Source of the DNA: Serendipita indica DSM 11827
Taxonomy: Eukaryota > Basidiomycota > Agaricomycetes > Sebacinales > Serendipitaceae
Assembly (NCBI GenBank): GCA_910890315.1
Contig: CAJVGD010000001.1
Coordinates: 2,046,001 to 2,110,000, forward strand
Direction: 5' to 3'
Length of the DNA stretch: 64,000 nt
Shown: positions 45,851 to 57,030 of the stretch, piece by piece
How positions within the stretch are numbered: position 1 is the stretch's first letter
How the letters are laid out: every line of letters starts with the position of its first letter
Translations under genes and position numbers: made by a program
The notes under the pieces: model-generated
Databases searched by the model: none
What the model saw: only the letters and a program-made list of their open reading frames with translations
What the model was told of the DNA's origin: nothing

Positions 45851-46923
45851 TTAGGGTGAAGGCCGCTTGCAACGAGTCGACCGCCGATGGCGCTTGAGGT
45901 TCCGGTCATTGGTGTACGTCTTGCCACTGCAAAAATTGTTAGCGGAATTACGAGAGACTGCCCTATCTGACCATGTACATTGAACCTTTCTGCCTGTGTG
46001 CTTGTCCTCGGCATGCTTTCGTAGATCTGCTCGGCGATAGAATTGCGAATTGCTGGGTAAAGAATCGTAGATTAGCAGGTCTATTACTTTGCGCTTCGAT
46101 AGACGAGATGAGACCGTACCATTTGGCGTTTTCACAAAGAAAGGGCTTGTACTCAAAATGTCGACCCATCAGATGTTGAACCATCTGCGTTTGATTCTGA
46201 AGCGAATGGTGGCAAAAGCAGCATGAGTACCATCGACAATTTTTGGTATTGAAGCCGGTGTCCGTTCGCTTCAGAAAGGTCGCGAATCGCTTCTGTGGAA
46301 TCATCGTCGTCCCGTAATTGCGTGATTGGTGGTACTGGACCTCTTCCAGCAAGGGCATCAACGCCTCCACTCGGTCTTCGAATCCTCGTTCCAGAAGATT
46401 TTGGTATAGTCGATCGTGCATGGAAGTTCCTGCTCTTTCATCTTTGTCGCCTGAGGGTACCTCTTCATCACACACCGTTGTTGTAGGACTCTCTACAGTC
46501 ATTGGAGAATCCAAAGTCGACAAGGTTGGCGTTGTCGCGCACGATGTAGATGGACTTTCCGCCGATGCCTGGAGGATATCCGGTGAGACTGACCATTGAT
46601 TTTTGCTTGTCTTCTCGTCTACTGGACTGAGCGTGAGGGAGAGCAGAGGGGGCGGGACCCAGTCAGCCACTATTTCATCAAGAAAAGTGTCTAAACTCTG
46701 CATAACATCTCAGTATACGTGTGTAAATGCAAAGAAATTATCGTTGAAGACGCACCTCTCCAATTTCAGACTTCTTCGGTGGGCTGGATGGATCACCAAG
46801 TCCGAGGACGATACTCGGGTCCGTATATGACAGATTTGACCAGAAACTATCGTCAAAGCTCGCATCCCAGCTATGAGGGTCGACCCCGTCAACGCTGGCG
46901 GTGAGTATGAGGTCGTAAGTCAT
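45851..46923 (-). CDS. C2H2 zinc-finger protein, tandem copy C
   Basis: I take MTYDLILTASVDGVDPHSWD (46923) as start; an upstream ATG at 47052 is possible. The exon ends KKSEIGE at donor GTGCGT and joins SLDTFLDEIVADWVPPPLLS. Then come an acidic, Ser/Thr-rich region and a helical stretch (DRLYQNLLERGFEDRVEALM). The finger YSCCFCHHSLQ...VQHLMGRHFEYKPFLCE fits C-x2-C-x12-H-x4-H. After introns come QFYRRADLRKHAEDKHTGRK and TYTNDRNLKRHRRSTRC, a C2HC-like end, closing with KRPSP at 45851. It is the longest and best preserved of the three. Confidence 0.62.
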
Positions 46924-47632
46924 TCCGACGACGGATGGTATGCGTGGCGTTGTAAGGGCTGTCTTTTGGTCTCTTCGAGCCGGACCAACAGTTAAAGGAC
47001 GAGTGGGACTGATAGCGCCGCTTTTATGTCTCCACCACGTCCACCTGTTCACACCCTCAGATTCTACACCCCATTTGTATGATACTCAGATGAGCCAGGT
47101 CTTTGCCAGGCGCCTCCAGGTGTGTGATATTGAGGATCCAGATTTAGGGGAGGAGGATTGCAAGTGCGCTTGGTAGAGCAATGTGAATGCGCAAGGTCGA
47201 ATGCATGGAGAAGGTTGCGCATCGGGCTGTGTGGCGTCCTCCTTAAGGGCAGGTTCCTGCCAGGTTTCTACGATCTGAACGTTACGCAGATATATGACCG
47301 GCGAGCCTATCGCGACGCGCGACGCAAGATCGATATATCGCACAGGCCCCATTTCACCCCACCTTGCTGATTCTTCGCCCTGACCTCTCATTCTTTGGTC
47401 GCAGTTGGGAGATGGTAGATTGATCCATTGGTTATGTAATAATGCCGTTTCGGGGGAAATTGAACTCGGGACGTTCAGATCTCATATCATCAAGAACGAT
47501 GGTATCTCCAGTGACATGAATAGGCCTGTGAATAGATCTGGTCAGTCTCCGAGGAAAGTCGGATATCTCCTGATGGTCGAGTTCAAGTTGCATCCCGAGG
47601 ACCGGTCTCAGTGTACGGCTGGACGTATTAAG
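46924..47632. other. intergenic, no gene seen
   Basis: About 710 bp between zinc-finger copy C and the next gene. Open frames of about 70-100 codons occur on both strands (for example minus 47086-47391) without family signature. It probably holds the promoter of copy C and a 3' UTR. Confidence 0.4.
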
Positions 47633-48953
47633 TTAAATAATTCTATTATGTGCTGTACAAGACATATTGTACCGGTCAGAGTTTACCGCAAACTCGGGGG
47701 ATGAGTGCATTGCAGGGAAGTCGTAAAGAGTCGTGAGCGTGAAAGTCGTTGGGTTATCAAGGTACGAGAAAAAGTGCCTAGCACATTCGATGCGAATACC
47801 CTCTTGGCGAGGTAATAAATGAAAGTGTTGATAAATGAGGGGAAGTGGGTGGATTGCGTATTTCGTCAGATTGCCCAATTAATGACCGTACTTGGATCGA
47901 GATCGGCTCAACGTATTGTGGACCGTCTGTCGCTAAATCAGGCTCCGAACCATAGAGGTAAAGGCAAGAACGTACCGAACGGATTTCGTCTCCATCTGCA
48001 ACGAGTCCAAGGTCGACAAAGACACCCTTTATCGCCGGCCAATTTTCGATGAGCCTTCCGAGACGGCCATCGTCCCACGTCTTCTTGAGCGTGGTGGGGT
48101 CGTTCATCATATCCATCTTGAGATTATCCTTCATCCACACTAGATCCTGCAAGTCCTCGACTTTGGCATCCATCGACGAGGCGATGATCACCGTCTCAAG
48201 GAATTGACGAGCAGGCGTCAAGCACGGGAGCACAACATTGGGCTGGGATGCATCAAGGTGTGCAGAGATCAAGTCGACCTTCTTCTTCAATGATGGGATA
48301 GCACTATTGAAAGATATTTTATCAGGATGGTTCTAGAAGGCGGAGAGGTAGACATACCCAACAGAAAGCCGGACGTAGATTCCACAGCAGTGACTAACGA
48401 GCAGCCTGTCTATGCCGTCTTCGTGCGCCTCGCCATGGATGGCAAAGTCCTTGTTGAGCGCCAATACGTCCTTGACGCGCTGCGTCGCGCCGATGATAGG
48501 CTTGATGACATCTGCATCAACCCAACGAGGAGAAACATCTGCGCCACGAAGGAAGAGAGAGAAGCGACCAAGGAACGCATGAGGAAGGTCGGCATTGGTG
48601 AGGTGAATCGAGAGCGAGGCCGCGACGTAGAGTAGCCTTTGGCGTGTCGGTGTCGAAGAGCGTGGAAGTGCGCCTGGGATAGTGTTGATGAGTTGAATGT
48701 TGTGGCCCTGGCCATAGGGCGAAGGCGAGCGGCTGCTTCCACTGTTCATCGAGTCGAGCGTCGAAGTGGAAGTGCGGGGAGGGAGCATGGACGGGGAGAG
48801 AATGGTGAGTCCAGTAGCCATTGACTTGTCACTGATGGAGAGGCGAGAGGTGGAGAAGATGCTTGAGATGGACTTTGACGGTCGGTGACGAGGCACGTAG
48901 GTTGGAGAGAGCGAAACAGCAGGAATTTGAGCTGGTATGGTGAATACACACAA
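47633..48953 (-). CDS. unrecognised protein
   Basis: No family recognised. Exon 1 from about 48953 begins MCVFTIPAQIPAVSLSPTYV. It has a serine-rich N-terminal third and then a better-ordered part (RLLYVAASLSIHLTNADLPH, AFLGRFSLFLRGADVSPRWV, VIKPIIGATQRVKDVLALNK). A donor after RLSVG joins SAIPSLKKKVDLISAHLDAS, followed by LTPARQFLETVIIASSMDAK and RLGRLIENWPAIKGVFVDLG. A further exon, IRIECARHFFSYLDNPTTF, probably ends at 47633. The helical, charged composition suggests a soluble protein. Exon limits at the 3' end are provisional. Confidence 0.5.
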
Positions 48954-49437
48954 TAGGAGAAGATAATTTAGTCGTTAATGTCTCTCGTACAAGAGGAGAG
49001 AGGGGTGGTTGAGGAGAAGTAGATGCTGCATGGCAAGAGTCCCTGAGCGAGGTTATAAGGCAGCAAAGCTGAACATTGGAGACCATATTCGTGCAGAAGC
49101 TGCGCTCGAAATGGACTTTGTGGGTCGCCGCCAATCGAAGAACAAGCATCGTCCCAATCCGGAAGCCCCTTGCTATCCCGCCAGATGACGAAAAGAAAAT
49201 GTCTATTCTCGAGTGGTAAATGGGGATTCTTCAACATTTGAATTGTTCAGCCCGACGTGAGACGCGCCCAGTCTGGGTCTACGCTGCGCGACTCGGCGCC
49301 TGGCTTTGTTCTTTGAGCATTTGTATTATCTCCATGGTTATCGGGTTTCCAGCGGTTCAGTTTCCACGTTCTTTGCCGATAGACGGCAAATGGAGTCAAC
49401 CTCAAAGGTTCGACTGCCACCTTGAGTGTTTTCAAGC
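48954..49437. promoter_or_regulatory. divergent intergenic region, unrecognised gene / nitrilase
   Basis: About 480 bp between divergent starts; no TATA element or RNA gene recognised. Open frames on the minus strand here (for example 48968-49237) show no signature. Confidence 0.35.
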
Positions 49438-50577
49438 ATGAAGATTGCCGTTGCGCAACTCTGTTCTACGCCTTCTATTACTCACAATATCGAACGTTGT
49501 CTACGACTCATTCGACGAGCAGCTGCCGCCAATGCCAAACTTGTGTATCTTCCAGAGGCAGCAGACTACATTGCACCAACAAATACTGTATATGACCTTG
49601 CTGCGCAACTCCCTGACCATGTGTTTGTGCAACGGATCAAGATGGAAGCGCGCTCCAGCCGTATCTGGGTCGGCGTTGGGGTTCACGAGCGGCCAGAAGT
49701 AGGCACAACGACTCTCACGACTAATAAATAGTTGAACTGAACTAGGTGTAGACACCATTGTCCTCTGAGCGGCGCGTCTTTAACACTCACCTTCTAATTG
49801 ACGACACTGGAGATATCAAAGGCAGATACGAGAAACTTCATCTTTTCGACGTCGTATGTAATATGCTTCAGTATTATCTGAGCTTACCCTGTCAGGATCT
49901 CAAAGGGTCTGGAGGATCAACCTTTCTTGAGTCTGCCTCGACCGTTCCCGGCAGGAACATGACTCCTCCGGTGAAAACACCAGCTGGGCAAGGTAACAGC
50001 CACACCTTATATAGCATTACCTCTGAGGATCCAAATTATAGTGGGTCTACTCACCTGTTACGACATTCGGTTCGCCGAGCCTGCACTACTCCTACGGCAA
50101 CGCGGTGCACATATCCTCACATACCCAAGCGCATTCACAATCAAGACTGGCAAAGCCCACTGGGGTATGTCTCCTCCACTCAACACAAACTACATCCCAG
50201 CTTACGCACGACCAAGAAACTCTCCTTCGTGCACGCGCAATTGAGACGCAATCCTATGTTCTCGCTCCTGCACAAGCAGGCGAGCACTTTGCCGGACGCT
50301 TCTCGTATGGCCGTGCGATGATTGTGGACCCGTGGGGTACTATTCTTGCTCAGTGCAAGGAATTTGACAACAGTGCCAACTCACAGCCAGAGGTCAATTC
50401 TAGTGGTGAAGAAGACGACTTGGCCATTGCAGAGTATGTCCAATAAAGCCCAATGTCCGCGCTCATGAGAACAGCAGAATCGATCTAGACTACCTCACCC
50501 AGGTAAGAAGAGAAATGCCTCTGTGGGATCAAAGACGAGCAGATGTCTACAATCTCTCTGAAAGGATTCAAGCATGA
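49438..50577 (+). CDS. nitrilase-superfamily amidohydrolase (Nit1/Nit2-like)
   Basis: Carbon-nitrogen hydrolase. Members of the Nit1/Nit2 group hydrolyse deaminated glutathione or omega-amides, so this may be a metabolite-repair enzyme (inference). Start MKIAVAQLCSTPSITHNIER. The triad is visible: Glu in KLVYLPEAADYI, Lys in GRYEKLHLFDV and Cys in LLTCYDIRFAEPALLLRQRG. Other blocks are HILTYPSAFTIKTGKAHWET, LLRARAIETQSYVLAPAQAG and GRAMIVDPWGTILAQC. It ends DQRRADVYNLSERIQA at 50577. Five or six exons with short introns. It appears intact. Confidence 0.88.
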
Positions 50578-50713
50578 TGGCGACGTAGAGGTAGATGATA
50601 GAAGAGTGTATTACATCCCACTCGACGAGGTATGAAACAGACACTCTGAGACTGTGTATCAATAGCACGCCATCCTCCCCTTGCCCCAATCGTCCAATAG
50701 CAAGGCGAAACGA

Positions 50714-53406
50714 TCAAACGATCGAAGAAAGCTCCTTGCGAATCTCTGCTTCGGTTTCAATCTTCTTGTATTGCGTCGCTTCGAGCTTTTCGCCCCGGCT
50801 CAGTTTTTCCTTGAGCTCTTCGATGGCCTTCAACTATACACACACGTATCAGCCCAGCATATTCAATTGACAAAACCGAGGAAGGAAGACGTACCTTTTT
50901 GTTGAGGTTACGAATCCGCTTCTGCGTCGGATCCAACATTCCGTCAGCCCCAGGGCTCAGCGGCGACTCGACATCTGCAGGAACAGAGAGCAAAGCCTGT
51001 TCCACCTTGGCCGGCATGGCAATCTTCATCTTGCCCTTTCCACCTTCACCTTCTGTCTGCGCATGCGTATTATTCGCATTCGCAGCGCCACCGCGTCCTC
51101 GCCCGCCTCCAGGCTGCCCACGCGGGGTCGAATAGCCATCCACAGGTGTAGCACGTCCACTAGGCGGCACACTTCCACTTCCTCCACCTTCTCCATCCTC
51201 CCTTCGTCCTTTACCCTTCTTCCGCCGTGTCTTGTCTCCTTCGCCACCGGGCGGCGGCGGTGTTCCCGAAGCTGGAGGCGTCACAGGTGCAGCTCCAGGT
51301 ACATGCCTTCCACCTTGTCCACGGCCCCTCGGAGCATCTCCACGGCCACCGCCACGGATATATCCATTCGCGCCTCCCCTCCCGTGTCCATTCATCCCGC
51401 CGTCTGCATATCCCATCGATCCAGGCACACCACGAGGAGGTGTATGCGTTCCGGATCCACCGCCTTCATCTTCGCGTTTGAAGATGCTCGGCGCAGCACG
51501 ACCTTGCGCTCCAGGCGGACGGTACGCACCAGCCGGCTTGGCCGCAGCAGGCTTTGCAGGAACCGCTTGCGCAGATTCCGATGGCACTGGCGCAGCAGGT
51601 ATATTCACTGGGAATGGAGGACTGCTCCCTCGTGCGATCGGTCTCCAGTGTGCCTGGTATAACTCGTCGATGAGCTGGACGTGCAAGAGAGTGCCGTTGC
51701 ACCACCAAAGCTTGATCCCATTGTCGACTCGCAAACGTGGGCTCAGTGTCGCCGTCATGATTGTGGTCCCGTCATGACTCCATTCAAAGTGGCTCGTATT
51801 GGGAGCATCGATGTCGCTGATTTTATTCAGAGTACGACGATCAAAGATCTCGACTTTGCCTGCCAAAATAGGAGGTGAGTCACAATGCGTAGGATTGAGA
51901 TGACTGCACGGACCTGCCAAATTGCCGAAGCCAGCAAGGGCCACCAAACGGCCATGTGGATTCCAGCTCACAAAGTTGTGAGGGCCCGCACCAAACTCGA
52001 AGATTGGCTTGACGCGCTGGTCGAACAGCGTCGCTTTGGCTGGCATGAAGCCATAGACGACACAAAACTCTTTAGAGTTTGGGTTCCAAGCAAAGTCGTG
52101 GATAGGACCCTCCTTGTCTTTGCTACTTCAGTAAACGAACAGGGATTGAGAGTGAAACTTACCGAGGACGATCCGGCTGTCAAAGTTGCCTGCTGCACTC
52201 AATAGGTACATACCAGTCTCGCCGTAGTAGCTCTTGTTACTTTTGTCCACCTCGGTATGCGTCATGATCAGAGCCAACGTGCCGAGCGAGTTCCATTTGA
52301 TGGTCACTCGATCAGCTTTGAAAAACGACTTTTGACAAGCGGGTGGCGCGGTGAGGGCTGAGGGCACATGTCAGTACTAAGAATAAGCTCAAAGAAGCGC
52401 CGCACCTGAAAGGTTGTATACCCGAATGCTTCCAGGGGTCCCGGCTTTCTCAGGAATAAAGACTGCGATACTCGGATTGGCTCCGGGGCTGACAACCGCA
52501 GTCGTAACTCCCTCGAGACGCAGCTTCGAGGTGGCACCTGCAGCCCAATTGCCTGTATTGAAGACTTGAATTTCTGGACCGGCAAGGCGTACGGCATACG
52601 ACTCGGATGCAGTGTACTGCAAATCCCTGTGGGGCAGATTTAGATCAAGGTCATGAAACAGGGGAAAGCGTACCATCCTCTTGGTTCTTTTGACCAAAAC
52701 TTGCAACCTGTTCTCCCGTCTGCACGTTCCAGACTTTTAGATTCTTGTGAACGCCAGTCTCATCCGCCTTTTGCTGCCTCTCCCAAGAAGACAGGAATGT
52801 GCCTTTGGGCGAAAAGCCAATTTCAACAACACTTGGTAGTTCGATGGCCTGGATGACGGCGAGCGTTGCGGTGGAGATGATCACGATCCTATAAGCATTT
52901 AGAGATGTAAGATCTGAGACGGAGATCTAGCGTACTTGTCTGGAGTTGCGATACCAAAAAAGCGTCCATCGGCGCTGTACTGAGTGGCACGGGCTGTTCC
53001 TTCAGGCCTGTAGAGAAGAGAATGAATATATCAGCAAGTTGAAGAGTATGTAGCACAATGAAATGAATTGGACGAAGCGTGTGCCTCATTGGCCCGAAAA
53101 AAGCTCTTCGCCTCGTTGCCTTAGCATGGTCGCCACGGTAGGTCTGGTCCAATGGCAAAACAATATAGCTTGCAAGCGACAAGCAACGAGGCATCTCGAG
53201 TCATCGTGCCGTTCTCCTTGATCCCCACGGCGGGTACGCTTTCAAGAAAAATAGACGTCTACGCACTTTTCAAAACTGCAGGGTTCGTACGAGGGAGGAC
53301 CTTGGACGAGTCCGACACTCTTTTGTGCACGGAAAGAGTACTGTGCATATGGTTGCTGGGCTTGTCCCTGGCCTGCAGATGGGCTGGCCGCTTGAGGAGA
53401 TGACAT
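50714..53406 (-). CDS. eukaryotic translation initiation factor 2A (eIF2A)
   Basis: WD-repeat initiation factor that can deliver initiator tRNA under special conditions. Start MSSPQAASPSAGQGQ (53406), then the family N-terminus QYSFRAQKSVGLVQGPPSY. Beta-propeller exons include RATQYSADGRFFGIATPDKI, GFSPKGTFLSSWERQQ, VTIKWNSLGTLALIMTHTEV, FAWNPNSKEFCVVYGFMPAK and FEFGAGPHNFVSWNPHGRLV. After HWRPIARG comes a long glycine/proline/arginine-rich linker (GRGGANGYIRGGGRGDAPRG), longer and richer in RGG than I expect for the family. The C-terminal helix is KRIRNLNKK / LKAIEELKEKLSRGEKLEAT, ending KIETEAEIRKELSSIV. The very GC-rich linker creates long open frames on the opposite strand. Confidence 0.9.
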
Positions 53407-53801
53407 TTGGCTTCAGACAGCGGATCGCGGGCGTCGGAAGAGTATGCAGAGCGTTCTATGAGATTGATAAGATCGCGAGAGGACCGGCGAGAGTCGACAG
53501 CACGCGATGGCGGACGAGAGAAGCAAACGAATGCTTCGTCTGGCTGAGAAAAGTAACACTGTTAGCACATATAGATGGAATAAGGTGATTTGCACCGACG
53601 AGAGCGCTTTTCACGAGCCGCAAGAGCGGGACGAGCGACGCGGACGGAATCAGGCTTTGACTTGGCCACCGACCAAATAATAATACCGGCCAGCAAGTTG
53701 TCAATCGGCTTCATTCGAACACTCAATATCGTCTATTTCTCGTACATATCCAGTGTCATACTAGTGGCATCATCGTACTTTGGAGCCGACCTCAACTGGC
53801 A
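53407..53801. promoter_or_regulatory. shared divergent promoter, eIF2A / dynactin p24-like
   Basis: 395 bp between divergent start codons. No clear core element; it also contains short open frames without signature. Confidence 0.4.
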
Positions 53802-54703
53802 ATGTTTGGCAGCGTGTTTCTGGGAGATCCACGACAACGAATACTAGCCAGTACTTCTCCCCCATCTTCTCCTCTTCCACATGGACCTCCACACATCTCT
53901 CCCGAAGTCGCTTTACAACTGCGCATACGATGGTTGGAGGCTCTTTTGCTTGGTGTCAACGAGGTAGAAGGGAAATCAGTCAATAAGAAGAGCTCAAAGA
54001 CTGCTGGGGCTTCATCTGGTGCCGTCACGCCTGTTTCCGCGACCCGACGAAAGCCAGTTTCTGGCGAAGAAGAGGCAGATGATGCCGATATGACAGATGA
54101 AGAGGAACCTTATAGCACGGATGAGAATACATTGATACGACAAGCAGAGGAAATACAACGGAGGTTGGATGCGATTGTCGAAAAGTACGACGATCTTGCA
54201 ATGTTCATCCAAAGCTGTAAGTCCTATTTCATAACGGCCACACGAGCTTATCTCTCTTTAGACGACAAACATGCCCATTTATTCACACCCTTGTTCGCAT
54301 TCAATCACCAAAATCCTTCGACGGCACCTGCATACAACTCCTATCGTCTGCAGATCTCGATGCACTTCTCCAAGAGATGGAACCAGAAATACGCGAAGCA
54401 GACCGATCATTGGCCAGCATCATCCAGCTGGAGAAGCAAGGCGTGACCAGTGCAGGAAAACTTGAAGAGTATGAACCCCTGTTACCACGACTGGCAGAGG
54501 TGGTGAAGAAGCACAAAGAAGATACGAACAGATTCGACGCACTCGAGTCGCGTCTTATGGGTCTCTTGGAACGATACAACGAGAGGGTGGGCATCATGAG
54601 CGAGCTCTTTGTGCAGTGGAACGATACAATCAGGGATGCAGAGGCGGATATCGTCAAACTAGAAAAGGAGCTTGCGAAGCGGCAGGAGCAGGGACTCCAA
54701 TGA
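53802..54703 (+). CDS. dynactin p24/DCTN3-like coiled-coil protein, one frame slip
   Basis: Resembles the small shoulder subunit of dynactin, the dynein cofactor. Start MFGSVFLGDPRQRILASTSP. Then EVALQLRIRWLEALLLGV (helix), an acidic insert, and IRQAEEIQRRLDAIVEKYDD LAMFIQS. An intron at about 54212-54260 joins YDKHAHLFTPLFAF. The remainder LDALLQEMEPEIREADRSLA, EKQGVTSAGKLEEYEPLLPR and MSELFVQWNDTIRDAEADIV is strongly helical and ends KRQEQGLQ. Between AYNS and SSADLDALL (about 54335-54350) the frame must shift by one base, so either a small indel or a sequencing error is present. The assignment rests on the overall pattern and the FVQW block. Confidence 0.6.
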
Positions 54704-54747
54704 TCGTAGTATGATACACGAATAATGTATGGATACATGATGTTATA

Positions 54748-55956
54748 TTACTCCAGCTCTACCTTTATCTTTGCCTCTGCCTCGAGCTTGACGCTCTCCA
54801 CTTTGGTCGTCTTTTTTCGTGGCGAACCGGATTCTTTGTATGCGCTCGGACAAAGCGGACCTTCAACCTCCTCACCATCCAGCTCGAAAGAGGCTTTGGA
54901 CAAAAGACATTCGTCGCATTTCGGTCGCACCGGTGTGCAAATTGTCTGTCCGAATCCGACGAGTAAAGGATTAATCGTCGGATGAAATTCCTTTGGGAGC
55001 CAGCTCTCCAGATTCAACCTCGTCTCTTCCGGTGTCTTGGTCTCCTTTTTATGCCAGTGTAGACGGTTAGTAATCCTATGAACGTGTACGTCGACACCAA
55101 TTCCGACGTTGTCACCCCAGGCTGACTGCATCGCGAGCATGGCCATTTTCATACCAACCCCCGGCAGCGCACAAAGACCTTCGATAGACCGTGGTATATC
55201 GTCGTCGTATTCCTTTCCGAGAATCTCTGCCGTGTCCTTGATATACTGTGCCTTTCGACGCCAAAAGCCAACCTTGTTGATGCACTCCTCAATCTGTGAA
55301 ATTGGGGCGGAGCGTATGGCCGCAGGGGTGAGATAGACTTCATGAGGATTTGCATCCGCAGGCTCCATGGCCACTCGAAGTTTCTGTACGGCCGTGAACG
55401 TGACCTCATCCTTGGTTTGAGAGGATAGCATGAGGGACAGGAGGGTTATAAAGCGACGTGTCTTCCTCTTTATAAGCAATTGCGCCTATCAACAGATCTG
55501 CATACCTTTTGGTCGATCCTTGCATCGAGCATCGGAACGTGGCAGCCCATGGAATCAACGGGTGCCGTTCCACCCTTTCTCATCTCCTCTATGGCCTTGT
55601 AAGTGATATTCCAATTCTTTGGTGCGGCGTGAGGCTCGTCCAACTTCATTTTGAATGCTTTGGGCTTTCGAGGACTGGTAGCGGCCTTTTCCTCTAGTGA
55701 ACTAGAACGCTTCCGTTTAATCGGTAGGGATTCCGTTGTAGACGCTAGGTAGAATCAGTATGCATCAAGAGCTAGAAGGTCAACAGGGCATACTTCGCAT
55801 CGTTCTTGCTCTTGTTGCTGCCGCACGGGATTTAGATGTGTAAGCAAAGCCGTTTAGCTTGGTCTTCATCTCTTCAACAGACTTTGTTGTCAGAGTCAAT
55901 TCTCCTTCGTCTTCCTCTTTGACTACCAACTTGGTCGTTGTCTTTCGCCTTGACAT
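54748..55956 (-). CDS. nth1: endonuclease III homologue (Nth1 DNA glycosylase/AP lyase)
   Basis: Base-excision-repair enzyme that removes oxidised pyrimidines and cuts at the abasic site. The start MSRRKTTTKLVVKEEDEGEL opens a basic/acidic tail with possible nuclear or mitochondrial targeting. Core: RRFITLLSLMLSSQTKDEVT, VGFWRRKAQYIKDTAEILG, the HhH with catalytic lysine LCALPGVGMKMAMLAMQSAW, and the catalytic aspartate in VGIGVDVHVHRITNRLHWHK. The Fe-S cysteines are in CTPVRPKCDEC; the fourth appears displaced to GPLCPSA after an insertion of about 18 residues. The C-terminal tail is lysine-rich and ends EAKIKVELE. It ends 44 bp from the dynactin-like stop and is divergent from Trm9 at its start. 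Confidence 0.9.
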
Positions 55957-56058
55957 TCCTTAAAATGCTTCGATTAAAACGCTGTGGTATAGGTACCGAG
56001 AATTAGGAAAACGAGGTCCGGGACGGGTGCGCGCTCCACTTTGCACCTGCACCTGACC
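55957..56058. promoter_or_regulatory. 102-bp divergent promoter, Nth1 / Trm9
   Basis: Only 102 bp lie between the start codons of the repair glycosylase (minus) and the tRNA methyltransferase (plus). The two genes almost certainly share promoter sequence. Confidence 0.5.
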
Positions 56059-57007
56059 ATGTCGAACGAGAAGGCAGTCGTACCAGCACCAGATATCACA
56101 GGAGATGCTTCGAAGTATGAAGAAACCCATGTTCATGCCATTTATGACGAGATTGCTTCACACTTTTCCGCCACCCGCTACAAGGTCAGAAAGAATTGTT
56201 TCTGGGGACATATTCTGACCCATTTATATCAGCCTTGGCCTATAGTGAAACAATTCATGTCCTCCCTAACACCAGGATCCATCGGGGTCGATTTGGGATG
56301 CGGAAACGGAAAGTACATGAACAATCCATCATCTATTCGGACTATTGGGATGGATAGAAGTCGCAATCTTCTTGAAGTTGCCAAGCTTGCTCGTCAGGAT
56401 GGATGCGACGTGATCTTGGGTGATGTGATGGAAATGCCCTGGCGAGCTCACGCTTTCGTGAGTCGAACTAGATCTTGGATTCTCTTTCCTCCTAATCAAT
56501 GGCAGGACTATGCAATATCCATCGCCACGATTCATCACCTCGCTACACATAGCCGGCGCGTAAAGTCTGTAGAGGTACGCCAGCTATTGTACAAGTACCG
56601 GGGCCTCACCAAATATCCAGCTTCTTCTCAAATCTCTCAAGCCGCATGGAGGCAGAGCATTGATATACGTCTGGGCAATCGAGCAAGACGGCGCGTCCAA
56701 GCGTGTCATCCCAACAACGGACGTTCCTCAATACCAAGCAAGTGGCATAGACGTTCTAGTACCATGGGTGCACAATGTCAAACCTGAAGCTTCCACAGAA
56801 AGTAGCCCACCAGTCTACAAGCGGTACTACCATATGTTCGCCAAAGGCGAGCTACGATCACTCGTTGTTGAGGCTGCCCATGCTCTCCAACTGCATGTTG
56901 GTGAGTCTGGAGAATCCAACCGTTCGCAGAGAGGACTTCAGATTATACAAGACGGATGGGAACGTTCGAATTACTATATCGAGGCTACAACCTGGGAAAA
57001 GGAATGA
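56059..57007 (+). CDS. trm9: tRNA (uracil-5-)-methyltransferase Trm9-like
   Basis: SAM-dependent enzyme that, with Trm112, completes mcm5U/mcm5s2U at the wobble position of Arg and Glu tRNAs. Start MSNEKAVVPAPDITGDASKY, then EETHVHAIYDEIASHFSATR YK, and after an intron PWPIVKQFMSSLTPGSIGVD. SAM motif I is VDLGCGNGKYM, followed by IGMDRSRNLLEVAKLARQ and GDVMEMPWRAHAFDYAISIA. The diagnostic motif is TIHHLAT. The C-terminal part is RALIYVWAIEQDGASKRV, VLVPWVHN, and PPVYKRYYHMFAKGELRSLV, ending EATTWEKE. The stop is 23 bp from the stop of the glucosyltransferase gene. It appears intact. Confidence 0.9.
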
Positions 57008-57030
57008 CATATACATTGTCCAAAAGATGT

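Noticed and set aside
51063-51777. Long plus-strand frames rich in Arg, Ser and Pro
   Set aside because: Antisense to the GC-rich RGG linker of eIF2A, where codon bias opens all frames.
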